Position numbers and translations under genes: made by a program. Below the pieces are notes generated by a model, which saw only the letters and a program-made list of their open reading frames with translations, did not search any database and was not told the origin of the DNA. Positions 23,489 to 33,309 of a DNA stretch of 64,000 bases are shown here, piece after piece; position 1 is the first letter of the stretch; each line of letters starts with the position of its first letter. Where the stretch lies: positions 30,082,838-30,146,837 of the forward strand of contig CM055067.1 of NCBI GenBank assembly GCA_029204045.2, in the 5' to 3' direction. This DNA comes from Tillandsia leiboldiana. Its lineage: Eukaryota > Streptophyta > Magnoliopsida > Poales > Bromeliaceae.

Positions 23489-24098
23489 GGGTACCGTTAT
23501 CGATCACTTCGTACAGAGACACCCGTTTGTGGCAAACTTTCGGGAGGAGACCGAGGCGAGGGTACGCCTCATAAGGCAGCGGCTGGTGACCGCCCAGAGT
23601 CGGCAGAAGAACTACGCAAATCGAAGACGACGGGATTTGGAGTTTTTAGTTGGGAAGCACGTTTGCTCCGGGTCTCGCCATCCCAGGAATCGATAGGTTC
23701 GGACTGCGGGGCAAGTTGAGCCCGCATGTTGTCGGACCTTTTGGAAAATCCTGGAGCACTTCGGCCCGGTAAGCTATCGTTGAACGCTACCACCAAATCC
23801 CAACCAGGTGCACAACGTTATTCATGTTCCGGTGCTCCGGGAGTATCTCGCGGATCCGTCGCCTATTCTATAGGTTCCCGCTTTTGAGCGGCAAGAGGAC
23901 TTGAGCTTCAGAGAGGCACCTTTACGAACTCCGGCACGGGAGGACGAGAGGTTGCGCAGCTGGGCGTTTTCCCTGCGTAAAGGTGCAGAAGAGTAATCGT
24001 GAGAGGCGAGAAGTGACGTGGGAGTTAGAATCATTTGAGAGTGTGTCTCCCGAACTGTGGGCGGGAAAAGAGTTAAGTTTTGAGGATGAAACTTCTTT
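23489..24098 (+). pseudogene. pol: Integrase C-terminal region of element B
   Basis: Continues the B integrase after element C. Patches: QSRQKNYANRRRRDLEFLVG (23590-23660), a GLRGKLSPHVVGPF segment, VHNVIHVPVLREYLADPSPI about 23810-23870, and EVTWELESFES near 24010-24040. The last resembles the chromodomain-like WE motif at gypsy integrase ends. Internal stops and shifts make it non-functional. Confidence 0.85.
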
Positions 24099-24112
24099 TA
24101 AGGGGTGTGTGA
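24099..24112 (+). other. Polypurine tract of element B
   Basis: A purine-rich stretch with TG interruptions (AAGGGGTGTGTGA) before TGTAGTGTCC. The upstream GAGGATGAAAC..CTTTTAAGG context matches the PPT context of A and C, which supports the LTR start chosen. Confidence 0.7.
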
Positions 24113-24504
24113 TGTAGTGTCCTGGACTTTTTACAATCTTAAACTTTAAGAGTATATTTTTTATTAGCGACTTTTGGAATTTTGAGTTGGTATTTTTCGG
24201 TGATAGGGCTCGAGAATTGTTGAACGGTGGCGCGATCGGATCTGAAATCCGACTCCCGGATCTCCCGGAATGGATTTTTGAAGGTTACGGTATCTGCGAC
24301 GTGCATCGGAATCCGTGCCGCATGATGTGCACGCTTTTCGAGGCAACGGGGTAGGTTTATGTTAGATCGGGCTAGCGACCGTGTTTGTGTTCGAGTGCAA
24401 ATCGGATTGATTATTTAACCTTCTGTCTAATCCCGTTTGTGTGTGCTCGAAGTGAGGGTTTGGGGGTATGTGCGTTTACCTGAGGGTTGGGGTTTTCCTC
24501 CTTG

Positions 24505-24513
24505 TATATAAAT
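24505..24513 (+). promoter_or_regulatory. TATA box of LTR B
   Basis: TATATAAATAC about 390 bases into the LTR, followed about 30 bases later by GA-rich transcribed-leader-like sequence. Canonical plant TATA; activity is unknown. Confidence 0.65.
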
Positions 24514-24889
24514 ACAGACGGTTTACCCCGAGAGAGAAACCCTTGTACCCTAGCCGCCAACCCTTGCCGCCCGAGAGAGAGAGCGAGAGGAAGGGGATCT
24601 CGTCGAAGATCCAACGCAACGGGACGGGGATCGGATACGGAGGCTCCCTTCGGGAACGATCGGATCGTCTTCTCCACGACAAGGTGAGCTTTGTGTGTGT
24701 GTGTGGACGTTCTCCTTTTAGGGTCTTTTCTGTTTTCTCGAGATGCCCTGGACGCGCCACGCGCAGCCGCCGCCGCTTGCCGCGCCGTTGCCGCTGCCGT
24801 TGCCGTTGCCTCTGTCGCCGAGCCGCCGCCGGCCGCGCCGTTGCTGCTGCCTCTGTCGCCGCCGCCGCCGCTGCCGTCGCTGCCGCTGT

Positions 24890-25300
24890 TGCCGCGCGGG
24901 GCGGCTTGCTGCCGCACGCGCCGCCCGTGCGGGCCTACGCCCGCGCGGGGCGGCGTGCTGCCGCGCCGCCGCCCGAGTGGGCCTGCGCCCGCGCGGGGCG
25001 GCATGCTGCCGCGCCGCCGCCCGCGCGGGCCTGCACCAGCGCGGGGCGGCCTGCTGCCGCGCGCCGCCAGCGCGGGCCTCCGCCGCACGGGGCGACATGC
25101 TGCCGCGCGCCGCTAGCGCGGGCCTGCACCTGCGCGAGGCGGCCTGCTGCCGCGCCGCCGCCCGCGCGGGCCTGCACCTGCGCGGGGCAGCCTGCTGCCA
25201 CGCGCCACCCGCGTGGGGCGGCTTGCTGCCGCGCCGCCGACGGCGCAGACCTGCGCCCGCGCGGGGGCGGCCTGCTGCCGCCGCGCCGCGCTCGTGCGCC
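24890..25300 (+). repeat. GC-rich minisatellite in LTR B
   Basis: Seven or more imperfect units of about 45-60 bp built on GCGCGGGGCGGCCTGCTGCC alternating with CGCCGCCCGCGCGGGCCTGC. CpG density is very high. Each translated unit gives repeated RGAACCRAAARAGL-like peptides in one frame and other low-complexity peptides in the rest, so it is non-coding. Confidence 0.8.
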
Positions 25301-26758
25301 CTGTTGCCGCCGCGCCGCGCCCGTGCGGGCATGCGCCCGCACGGGGCTCTGTTGCCGCGCGGGGCCTCTGCTGCCGCTGCCGCGCGGGGCCTCTGCTGTC
25401 ACAGCCGCCGCTGCTCCCCTCCTTCTTGCCGCCATGTTCTTGCTTGTTTCGGCTCCCTCGTATTAGCGTCGTGTCGTCGTGGTGTCGTGTCGCCATCACC
25501 TTTTAACAATCTTCGGTCTTAACTGTTGGTTGTTTTCTGGGGACTCCGTAGGTCGGTGTGTCGTTCGAAGGCCACGAGTCAACTTCGGGTGTTCCGACCA
25601 ATCGCCGTTCAGGTGGGTGCTCTCCTCTGTCACTTCGGGAATGTGTGAAAGAAATTATGTCTTAACATGAATAAAGCAACGTATAATTTATAATCTCATA
25701 TAACCCCTGTTTTACATAAGCATGTTTACTATTCATATCTCTGGCAACTGTGGATCGCTCTGGGTACGACACACCCACTTACACATGTATGAGCCCAAGG
25801 TTTGCTTGCACGCCCACCGCCGGTTTGGCCACCGCACTGGTGTATTTTTCCGGAAAGATGGCACGTTGGCCCGTGCGCCCCAGTGGTGTTGGGGACCTCT
25901 CACGGCTGCTCACGTACCGCACGAGCGTCGTGGAGGGGTATAGGCAAATCACGAGAGGCAGGTGCACATGATTGATTATTACAGGAACAAGGGCATATGT
26001 TTGATTATTACAGGAGCAGATGTACGTGTCTGGTTCGTTACAGGGTACCGTGGCTCTCTTGGGAGGGGGTAAACATGGACATGCTGGTGGCTCGGTTTGC
26101 ACTATTTTCAGTTTCCCTATCATCGTATTTATATATATATTGTTTACCCTGGTTTGTGTGGACCCTGGTTGTGTCACTGACTCCCCACTCTGTGACAGGT
26201 TGGTCGGGCGCGGGCACGGGACGGATGTGAGGACGGTTCAAGAGGATGTGTCATTTATTTAGCTTTACAATGAGTGACATCTGTGAGGTTTCAATTGTGT
26301 TATCTTCGTAGTTCTGTTTTGTGTGAGTGGTTGTGGCTGTGGATGTTCAAACTACAGTAGTAACTCTGTGTGCTTGTATACGCTGTAGTTGCCGGCCTAT
26401 TTTCAAACTAGAAAAAATGTTTGCGAAAACGGCTTTTAAAACAACGAGTGTCGTGTGGACACCGATTTGGAAACCCATGGATTTATCTTTTCTAAATAAC
26501 GACGGCCGTGTTAAGTAGTTATAGTACTCTCTCTTGCTTTTGTGAACGATGATTGTGGTTAAAGTGTGAACGAGATTACATGCGGGTTGGTATGCCTGTC
26601 TAAGTTGAGACTGCCGTGCATGTGCAAAGGAGACCCCGCTCTCGGGGTCGAGGAATTTGCACATGTGACAGGTCTGGCGCGCACTGGGGGACACTGTAAA
26701 AGAAAATTTTTTATATTTCACGTTTTCCGCTCTACCGAAAAACCCCCGGGGCGTTACA

Positions 26759-27122
26759 AGTTGGCATTATATTTGCACATGGATCATTTTAAAAATCGAG
26801 AGAACTGTTTTAAGGAAAATCGGTATTTTTAATTGTGGTTTTTAAATTGTGAGGTCGTCAGGGGTATGGCATGGGTTCAGGGTGCATGTATCCTCGTGCT
26901 AGGGGGCCGAGTGGATTTTTAGAGCTTTGTGAGATGAGTTTCTAGTGTCATGAGAGATTGGGCATTTGTTTCACTTCAGGGGCGGAAGCTACGGGCGGCT
27001 GTGCCTACAACCCGTTCTTGTCTGATTTGGGTTGTAGGCGTCAGTCTTTCGAAATTTCCGGGCCTCTTATGTGAGAGATTGAGGGCCGATTCCATCGTTG
27101 GGTCGGAAGCTACAGGCGGCTG
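26759..27122 (+). repeat. 3' LTR of element A, segment 2
   Basis: Starts AGTTGGCATTATATTTGCAC and aligns to the 5' LTR from 2747. It runs into the second copy of the 121-bp duplication, where element F is inserted. The last five bases GGCTG are F's target duplication. Confidence 0.9.
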
Positions 27123-28319
27123 TGTGAGGTCCCGGAATCCCCCGCGTAGGGTTGCTGGTTGTTGGGCAGCTTTCGGTCGCCGTTGGGGGTGTTGGTGCGC
27201 GTGTTGGGGGCCCAGAAATGGATTTGTGATGCAAATTGGGATTTGCTTGCATCACTGGAGGCCTGCGTGGGTTGCGCGCAATTTGGACACAAGTGGTGGA
27301 CTTCGGGCTTAAATTGAGACCCCGTGGGAAGTTGGAGGACCCGTCGGGTGTTTAGAAGTGATTTCGAGCGTTTCAGATGTCAAAATTAGACTCCGGGTGA
27401 AGTCCGGATAAAAGTTTACCTCTCCGGTCGCCTTCGAAAATTTTTAGAGTTGGAATTGGGCAAATCGGACTTTAAAACTGGACCCGGCGCGAAAATCGGA
27501 TCGAGTGGGCATTCAGCAAATTTTCGGGTGAGAATTTGGAGAAATGGACATCGTTTTTGGATTCAGCGCGCGAAATCGCTAAGAATGGACTATTTATTTG
27601 TAGGATTTGGAGCCCGGATGAAGTGCGCATTTTTCGAGGCAAAACGTCACGTTTATCGAGGTGTGCACGGCACGGGTCCCGAGGAAACGGCGGCGCGCCA
27701 TTCGAGGCGGCCGCGTGACGGGACGCGCAGCAGCGCGTCAGGGGGGGCGCGGGGAGACGCGCCTCCTGCGCGGGCCACGTGGGGGGCCGCCACGTGGCGG
27801 ACCCCCGTTGGCGCCCGCGCGGGCGCAGGGGAGCGCGCCCGTGTCACGGGCGCGTGTCCCGCGCCAGTGGGCGGCACGGTGTCACGCGCCCGTGTGGCGC
27901 GTGAGCTGAGCGCCCGCGTGGCGTGCGGGGATTCGGCCACGTGGCCCGCCGCCTCTTTGCCTGGTCCTGGTGCACCCGAGCGGGTGCGGTGGACCGGCCG
28001 GTGCACCGTGGACCGGTGCACCGTGGACCCCTCTCTCTCCCTTTCTCTTCTTCTTCTCCTTCTTCCTCCCCGCAAGCCACCTCCTTTTCCTTCTTTCGTT
28101 TTCTTCTCCAACCGAGCGAGAGGAAGAGTGAGGGAGGAGGTTGTGGGAGTTGGCGTTTCGCGTCGCGGGCCTCGTGGAGCGCGCGAGGCTTCCGATGGGG
28201 GCGTTGCGGCGACGGCGGCGCAGTCGGGTGGGTCCCGTGTGTTGGTTTTACTGTATTTTTGTACAGTTTTTGGGGCGATCTTTTAGACTGTAACTGACCC
28301 TCTTGCTCCTTTCTGTGTT

Positions 28320-28620
28320 GGGCACCGTGCACCGTTTTGCGTGCGGACTCCGGCACCGTGCGTCGTTTTGCGTGCGGACTCCGTTTTGCGTGTGGATCCT
28401 GGCACCGTGCACCGTTTTGCGTGCAGACTCCGGCACCGTGAACCGTTCTGCGTGCGGACTCCGTTTTGCGTGCGGATCCTGGCACCGTGCACCGTTTTGC
28501 GTGCGGACTCCGGCAGCGGACATCGTTTTGCGTGCGGACTCTGTTTGGCGTGCGGATTCCGGCACCGTGCTCCGTTTTGCGTGCGGACTCCGGCAGCGGA
28601 CATCGTTTTGCGTGCGGATC
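28320..28620 (+). repeat. GCACCGTTTTGCGTGCGGACTC minisatellite in LTR F
   Basis: About ten imperfect units, alternating between a long form of about 31 bp (with GGCACCGTG) and a short form of about 19 bp. The 3' LTR copy (35515-35765) has fewer units, and LTR I (41285-41640) has its own arrangement, so the array is unstable in length. Confidence 0.85.
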
Positions 28621-29866
28621 GTGTGGAGGCCAATTACAAGTGTCTACGAGCAATTGGTGGCAAATCGAGGTGGGTGGCCTTATCTCCAAGTTTTATGGAC
28701 TGTACAGTATTTCTACTGATGTAGGACTATGCATGATAGTTATTTCATTGTGTAGTATGCTAGATTGTAGGAATTGTTATTCCTTTTATTATCTGTTAAT
28801 ATAGTTATCTTGGAACTTGACCTAGCACCCCCGTCATATGTTGTATGTGCAACCAGACTAGTAGAAAACCCTCACTTGGGCTAGGGTTATTTATGCTTAG
28901 ACATCCACACTGTACCTTCATCCCTGGACATAGTGTTTTCTCGCCGGGTAGTGGGCCGAGAGGTCGGGACTTGCTTTTAGTGTGGGATGCTTTTACACTC
29001 TTGCCTGGGAGCAGAGTGGAGTCTGGTAGTTGTACTGGGTTGCTTATCTGTGCCGGGAGCCGTTTGGGTAAACGGTAGTCCCGGGAGGTCTTGTTTCCCT
29101 GTTGTGCCGTCGTGGAGGGAGCCGTTGCGCAGACGGCAGTCCCGGGCCGTCGAGTATCTTCCGGTCCGTCTTGTTGGGAACCGTTGGGGTTGACGGTGGT
29201 CCCAGGTCGTTGAGTGTTGTCCGACCTGTTTTGTTACCCTGAGTTGTGGGTCGTTCCTGGCTGTGGAGTATCTCCAGCCAGTGAGCCTTGTGCTGCGAGC
29301 CGTTGGAGAGGCTAGTGTCTCGTGTTTCGAGTTAGCCGAGCAGCTGAGTCGTCGAGAGTGCTCCGACTGTTGTGCGAGGTATTTGGGGATCTTGAGCCCT
29401 ACCGTTCTGAGAGTGAGCGTGGATTTTGACTAGCCTGCATATGCCAATGTTTGATACTCTATGCCGCGCCGTTCTACTCAGTTGGAGTCGCGTCCTGAGA
29501 TGCCGCTGTGGATACGATGGTTGGCCTGTTGAGGCAGTTTTCCGCAGTTGAGGCAACGATGGGCCTGTTGAGGCAGTTTTGCACGAGGGATGAGTTAGTA
29601 GGACAGGACGCCCCACGTAAATCCCGTCCTCATGTGGATGTGTGGTAGTGGGCAGGAGCGTTCCTAGTCGACGGGCGCAGGCTTGACTGGACCTTTGAGG
29701 TAGTCAGTTCGTTTGGGTCGATTGAGCACCTTGGGTACGAGTGGTCTCTTTTACTTTCATCTGTTCCACTTTTGAGTGTCTAGATAGAGGCATGGTAGCT
29801 GTAGAGTAGTTTCCAGCTTTTCTTTCAGATTTCTTTGCCTGTTATCTTTTGCCTCTAGTAGACTTA

Positions 29867-29928
29867 GTGGGCAGACCGTTGGGCTTGTTGACGGTACCCA
29901 CTGAGAACTACTGTGGGAAGTAGTTCTC
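29867..29928 (+). other. Conserved LTR hairpins HP1 and HP2 (element F)
   Basis: HP1: GTGGG (29867-29871) and ACCGT (29875-29879) pair with ACGGT (29891-29895) and CCCAC (29897-29901). HP2: GAGAACTAC (29903-29911), 8-base loop, GTAGTTCTC (29920-29928), perfect over 9 bp. The block is followed by CACACCCGTCGTGGTG, also conserved across the families. Confidence 0.75.
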
Positions 29929-30396
29929 ACACCCGTCGTGGTGTCTTTTCCCCAGGGACTTCTTCTTCTGTTCCTGTGCTCCTGTTGCTGATCCTTCGGC
30001 CCGAGGCGAGGGAGTCGCGAGCTAGTTCCCTACCCGTCTTTGGAGTGTAGCGGTACCCCCCTTCAGAGGAGAGCTTCGGTTGATAGTTTACTTCTTCTTC
30101 CTCTGTTGAGAGACCTTTGTAGAGAGGTATAGAGTTGTACTTTATTTTACAGTTTGAGAGACTGATGTAGTGAGGATATTTTCTTGTATCGAGGGCTTGT
30201 ACACTGATGTACTTATTGGAGATATCTCCCTTTTGAGTTCTGTATCAGAGGATTTTGTATATGATAGTATTTGGGGAGATGGATATTGTATTATTTTCAG
30301 TTGTACAGTGTTTGGACTTCAGTTTTAGTAGTCTACTTTCAGCTCTCTGATATCTGTATACTGTAGTTGATTCTTTCTGCAGGTTAGACGCTTCGT

Positions 30397-30459
30397 CTGT
30401 ACGGCAGTTTCCGTACAGATGGCGGATCTGTTGGCGAGCCCGGGTGGCAGTTTCCACCC
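30397..30459 (+). other. Terminal twin hairpins HP3 and HP4 with identical loops (element F)
   Basis: HP3: CTGTACGG, loop CAGTTT, CCGTACAG (30397-30418), perfect. HP4: GGGTGG, loop CAGTTT, CCACCC (30442-30459), perfect. Both six-base loops are CAGTTT. Compared with A, HP4 has exchanged a C-G pair for G-C. Confidence 0.8.
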
Positions 30460-30479
30460 CGGGGCGTGACAGATTAGAG

Positions 30480-30492
30480 TGGTATCAGAGCC
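30480..30492 (+). other. Primer-binding site of element F (initiator Met tRNA)
   Basis: TGGTATCAGAGCC, 8 bases after the LTR. The following leader to about 30800 matches those of A, C and G and contains no gene. Confidence 0.92.
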
Positions 30493-30807
30493 TAGGTTGT
30501 AGGTCGTGATGGACTTAGAAACCCTAGGCTTGCGGTTGGACATTAGGATGACTACGTGAGAGTCGTGACTTTTAGCGAGAGTCCTGATTGAGTTTTTACC
30601 TCTCCCAAGAGACGGGATGAGAGTTTGGCATGTTTATTCTCCTAATCGATTATGTTGGTTGCAGACAACATAATGCTTTGGAATGGATGACATGTCTTAG
30701 ACTTTCGCTGGATTGGGTCGTATGATTGTTGTGTCCAGACGTTTGTAGTTGTGCAGTGGGTTGCGATACCCCTGTGACGTCGAGTTGTGAAAAGGGACAC
30801 ACCCCGT

Positions 30808-32260
30808 CCTGGCTGAGTTACCAGGAGGGCATTTTCCCTGGCTGAGTTACCAGGAGGGCATTTTCCCTGGCTGAGTTACCAGGAGGGCGTTTTCCCTGGC
30901 AGAGTTACCAGGATGGCGTTTTCCCTGGCTGAGTTACCAGGAGGGCATTTTTCCCTGGCTGAGTTACCAGGAGGGCGTTTTCCCTGGCTGAGTTACCAGG
31001 ATGTCGTTTTCCCTGGCTGAGTTACCAGGATGGCATTTTCCCTGGCTGAGTTACCAGGAGGGCGTTTTCCCTGGCTGAGTTACCAGGAGGGCATTTTCCC
31101 TGGCTGAGTTACAAGGAGGACGTTTTCCCTGGCTGAGTTACCAGGAGGGCGTTTTCCCTGGCCGAGTTACCAGGAGGGCGTTTTCCCTGGCCGAGTTACC
31201 AGGAGGGCGTTTTCCCTGGCGGAGTTACCAGGAGGGCATTTTCCCTGGCTGAGTTACCAGGAGGGTGTTTTCCCTGGCTGAGTTACCAGGATGGCGTTTT
31301 CCCTGGCTGAGTTACCAGGAGGGCGTTTTCCCTGGCTGAGTTACCAGGAGGGCGTTTTCCCTAGCTGAGTTACCAGGAGGGCGTTTTCCCTGGCTGAGTT
31401 ACCAGGAGGGCATTTCCCTGGCTGAGTTACCAGGATGGCATTTTCCCTGGCTGAGTTACCAGGATGGCATTTTCCCTGGCTGAGTTACCAGGAGGGCGTT
31501 TTCCCTGGCTGAGTTACCAGGATGGCGTTTTCCCTGGTTGAGTTACCAGGAGGGCATTTTCCCTGGCTGAGTTACCAGGAGGGCATTTTCCCTGGCTGAG
31601 TTACCAGGAGGGCGTTTTCCCTGGCTGAGTTACCAGGAGGGCGTTTTCCCTGGCGTTACCAGGAGGGCGTTTTCCTGGCTGAGTTACCAGGAGGGCGTTT
31701 TCCCTAACTGAGTTACCAGGAGGGCGTTTTCCCTGGCTGAGTTACCAGGAGGGCATTTTCCCTGGCTGAGTTACCAGGAGGACGTTTTCCCTGGCTGAGT
31801 TACCAGGAGGGCATTTTCCCTGGCTGAGTTACCAGGAGGGCATTTTCCCTGGCTGAGTTACCAGGAGGGCGTTTTCCCTGGCTGAGTTACCAGGATGGCG
31901 TTTTCCCTGGCTGAGTTACCAGGAGTGCATTTTCCCAGGCTGAGTTACCAGGAGGGCGTTTTCCCTGGCTGAGTTACCAGGATGGCATTTTCCCTGGCTG
32001 AGTTACGAGGAGGGCATTTTCCCTGGCTGAGTTACCAGGAGGGCGTTTTCCCTGGCTGAGTTACCAGGAGGGCGTTTTCCCTGGCTGAGTTACCAGGAAG
32101 GCGTTTTCCCTGGCTGAGTTACCTGGAGGGCATTTTCACTGGCTGAGTTACCAGGAGGGCATTTTCCCTGGCTGAGTTACCAGGAAGGCGTTTTCCCTGG
32201 CGGAGTTACCAGGAGGGCGTTTTCTCTGGCGGAGTTACCAGGAGGGCGTTTTCCCTAGCC
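30808..32260 (+). repeat. 29-bp minisatellite array 1 in element F (about 50 units)
   Basis: Unit CCCTGGCTGAGTTACCAGGA plus GGGCGTTTT, with common variants (GGGCATTTT, ATGGCGTTTT, CCGAG for CTGAG). CCTGG and CCAGG within each unit can pair across an 8-base loop. Units are very similar, which implies recent amplification. The core CTGGCCGAGTTACCA also occurs once in LTR H (near 55852) and as CTGGCCGAGTCACCA in LTR C, a likely seed. Confidence 0.95.
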
Positions 32261-32560
32261 GAGTTACCAGATGGATAATTATCACTGGCCGAGTTACCAG
32301 ATGGATAATTATCACTGGCCGAGTTACCAGATGGATAATTATCACTGGCCGAGTTACCAGATGGATAATTATCACTGACCGAGTTACCAGATGGATAATT
32401 ATCACTGGCCGAGTTACCAGATGGATAATTATCACTGGCCGAGTTACCAGATGGATAATTATCACTGGCCGAGTTACCAGATGGATAATTATCACTGGCC
32501 GAGTTACCAGATGGATAATTATCACTGGCCGAGTTACCAGATGGATAATTATCACTGGCC
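32261..32560 (+). repeat. 30-bp minisatellite array 2 in element F (10 units)
   Basis: Ten almost perfect units (one ACTGACC variant) starting GAGTTACCAGATGGATAATT, then ATCACTGGCC. Each unit contains the 10-base palindrome GATAATTATC and a CTGG...CCAG pair. It shares the CTGGCCGAGTTACCAG core with array 1 and probably arose from it. The minus-strand frame of IIIHLVTRPV repeats is only a translation of the array. Confidence 0.95.
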
Positions 32561-33309
32561 GAGTTACCAGGAGGACAGTTTGCCCTGGCCGAGTTACTAG
32601 GAGGATACTTTCCTCTGGCCGAGCTACCAGAGGCGATGCCGCCCAGTGAGGGGCGATGCCGCCCAGTGAGTGGCGATGCCGCCTAGTGAGTGGCGAAGGT
32701 TTGGCCTGTTGAGGCGATTTTCACCTCCGGCCGAGTTACCAGGTGGTTATTTTAGTGAGATTGAGATGATCCGACAGGACGCCGAGATTTGATGGCGTCG
32801 AGTTCGTCCTGATGGACTACCGGGAGCGTCTCCAGCCGTGAGTTGCTTGTTGACATAGTTTCCCGCTTTAAACGAGAGGGACCGAATCCCTGAACGGTAA
32901 AGGAGCGAAAACTTCGATAGACTGAGCCTAGAGTCTGTTCTTGTTTGGTTGGGGTTCTAGGCACCGGTCTATCGGGATTTTTGGATCTTTGCCGCGTCAG
33001 TCGGTTCTTCTCGCCTATGATGGGGGGGTGTTGCTGTGAGTTGAGTCGTTGAGGTTTCTCCGACATAGCTGTGAGAGTGCTAGGGCATTTGCATTGATGT
33101 ATGGGCTAGAGATAGGACCTTTAGCTTGTGCTCGTGAGGTTCAGATACCTGATCACGTGTTGCACATAGATGGGAGTTATTGGTCCTGCCCAGTGCAGTT
33201 GGGGCCCTGGTTTTTGCCTGTTGATCCTTTGGCCCTTCCTCAGCTCCGGGTTTTCGAGGTAGTGTTGGGTATAGGGCTGTGAAGATCTGAGGCCTTGATG
33301 CTTGAGTAT
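32561..33309 (+). pseudogene. Gag and protease relics between arrays of element F
   Basis: 32561-32640 has diverged array units; 32627-32695 has four copies of a GGCGATGCCGCCCAGTGAG unit; 32780-32830 matches gag of A at 5037-5090 (GACGCCGAGATTTGATGG, with an in-frame TGA); 33086-33280 matches the protease region (IPDHVLHIDGSYWSCPVQLG). A phrase near 33040-33080 (GAGTCGTTGAGGTTTCTCCG) is LTR-derived. Nothing here is functional. Confidence 0.7.

Larger units (their letters stand above)
9447..26758 (+). mobile_element. Ty3/gypsy element B, 5'-truncated, carrying element C
   Basis: Remaining parts: last 1178 bp of the 5' LTR, PBS 10632-10643, decayed gag and pol 10644-12610 and 23489-24098, PPT, and a complete 3' LTR 24113-26758. 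The two LTR segments (9447-10624 and 25581-26758) have exactly equal length and match closely. Element C interrupts its integrase. The left end was lost in the deletion that joined it to E, so no target duplication can be read. The LTR ends (TGTAGTGTCC to GGGGCGTTACA) differ from those of A, C and F, so it is a separate family. Confidence 0.88.
24113..26758 (+). repeat. 3' LTR of element B
   Basis: 2646 bp, TGTAGTGTCC to GGGGCGTTACA. It has a clear TATA box (24505-24513), then a CpG- and GCC-rich minisatellite block (24750-25400), then the part shared with the truncated 5' LTR. It lacks hairpins HP3/HP4 of the other families at its 3' end. The long Ala/Arg-rich frames at 24400-25500 arise from the GC-rich repeats and appear on both strands, so I do not call them genes. 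Confidence 0.9.
27123..30471 (+). repeat. 5' LTR of element F
   Basis: TGTGAGGTCCCGGAATCC to CCGGGGCGTGACA, 3349 bp. Features: G-boxes (CACGTGG) around 27777-27800 and 27938; a CT-rich tract 28020-28100; a tandem array of TTTTGCGTGCGGACTCCG-type units 28320-28620; hairpins HP1/HP2 (29867-29928); an acceptor-like TTTCTGCAG before 30383; and HP3/HP4 (30397-30459). Frames inside it are repeated in both LTRs and in LTR I, and look non-coding. Confidence 0.95.

Noticed and set aside
24411..25522. Frames up to 332 codons in the B 3' LTR
   Set aside because: They are translations of the GC-rich minisatellite in all frames. Both strands are open, with no start context or family features.
27450..28804. 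Frames of 120-280 codons in LTR F (also 34642-35949 and 40343-41777)
   Set aside because: They are duplicated in each LTR copy, overlap heavily on both strands, and depend on GC-rich and TTTTGCGTGCGGACTC repeats. They are U3/R sequence, not genes.
32235..32600. Repetitive protein IIIHLVTRPV or DNYHWPSYQM
   Set aside because: The 30-bp unit is a multiple of three, so both strands stay open automatically. It is array 2.
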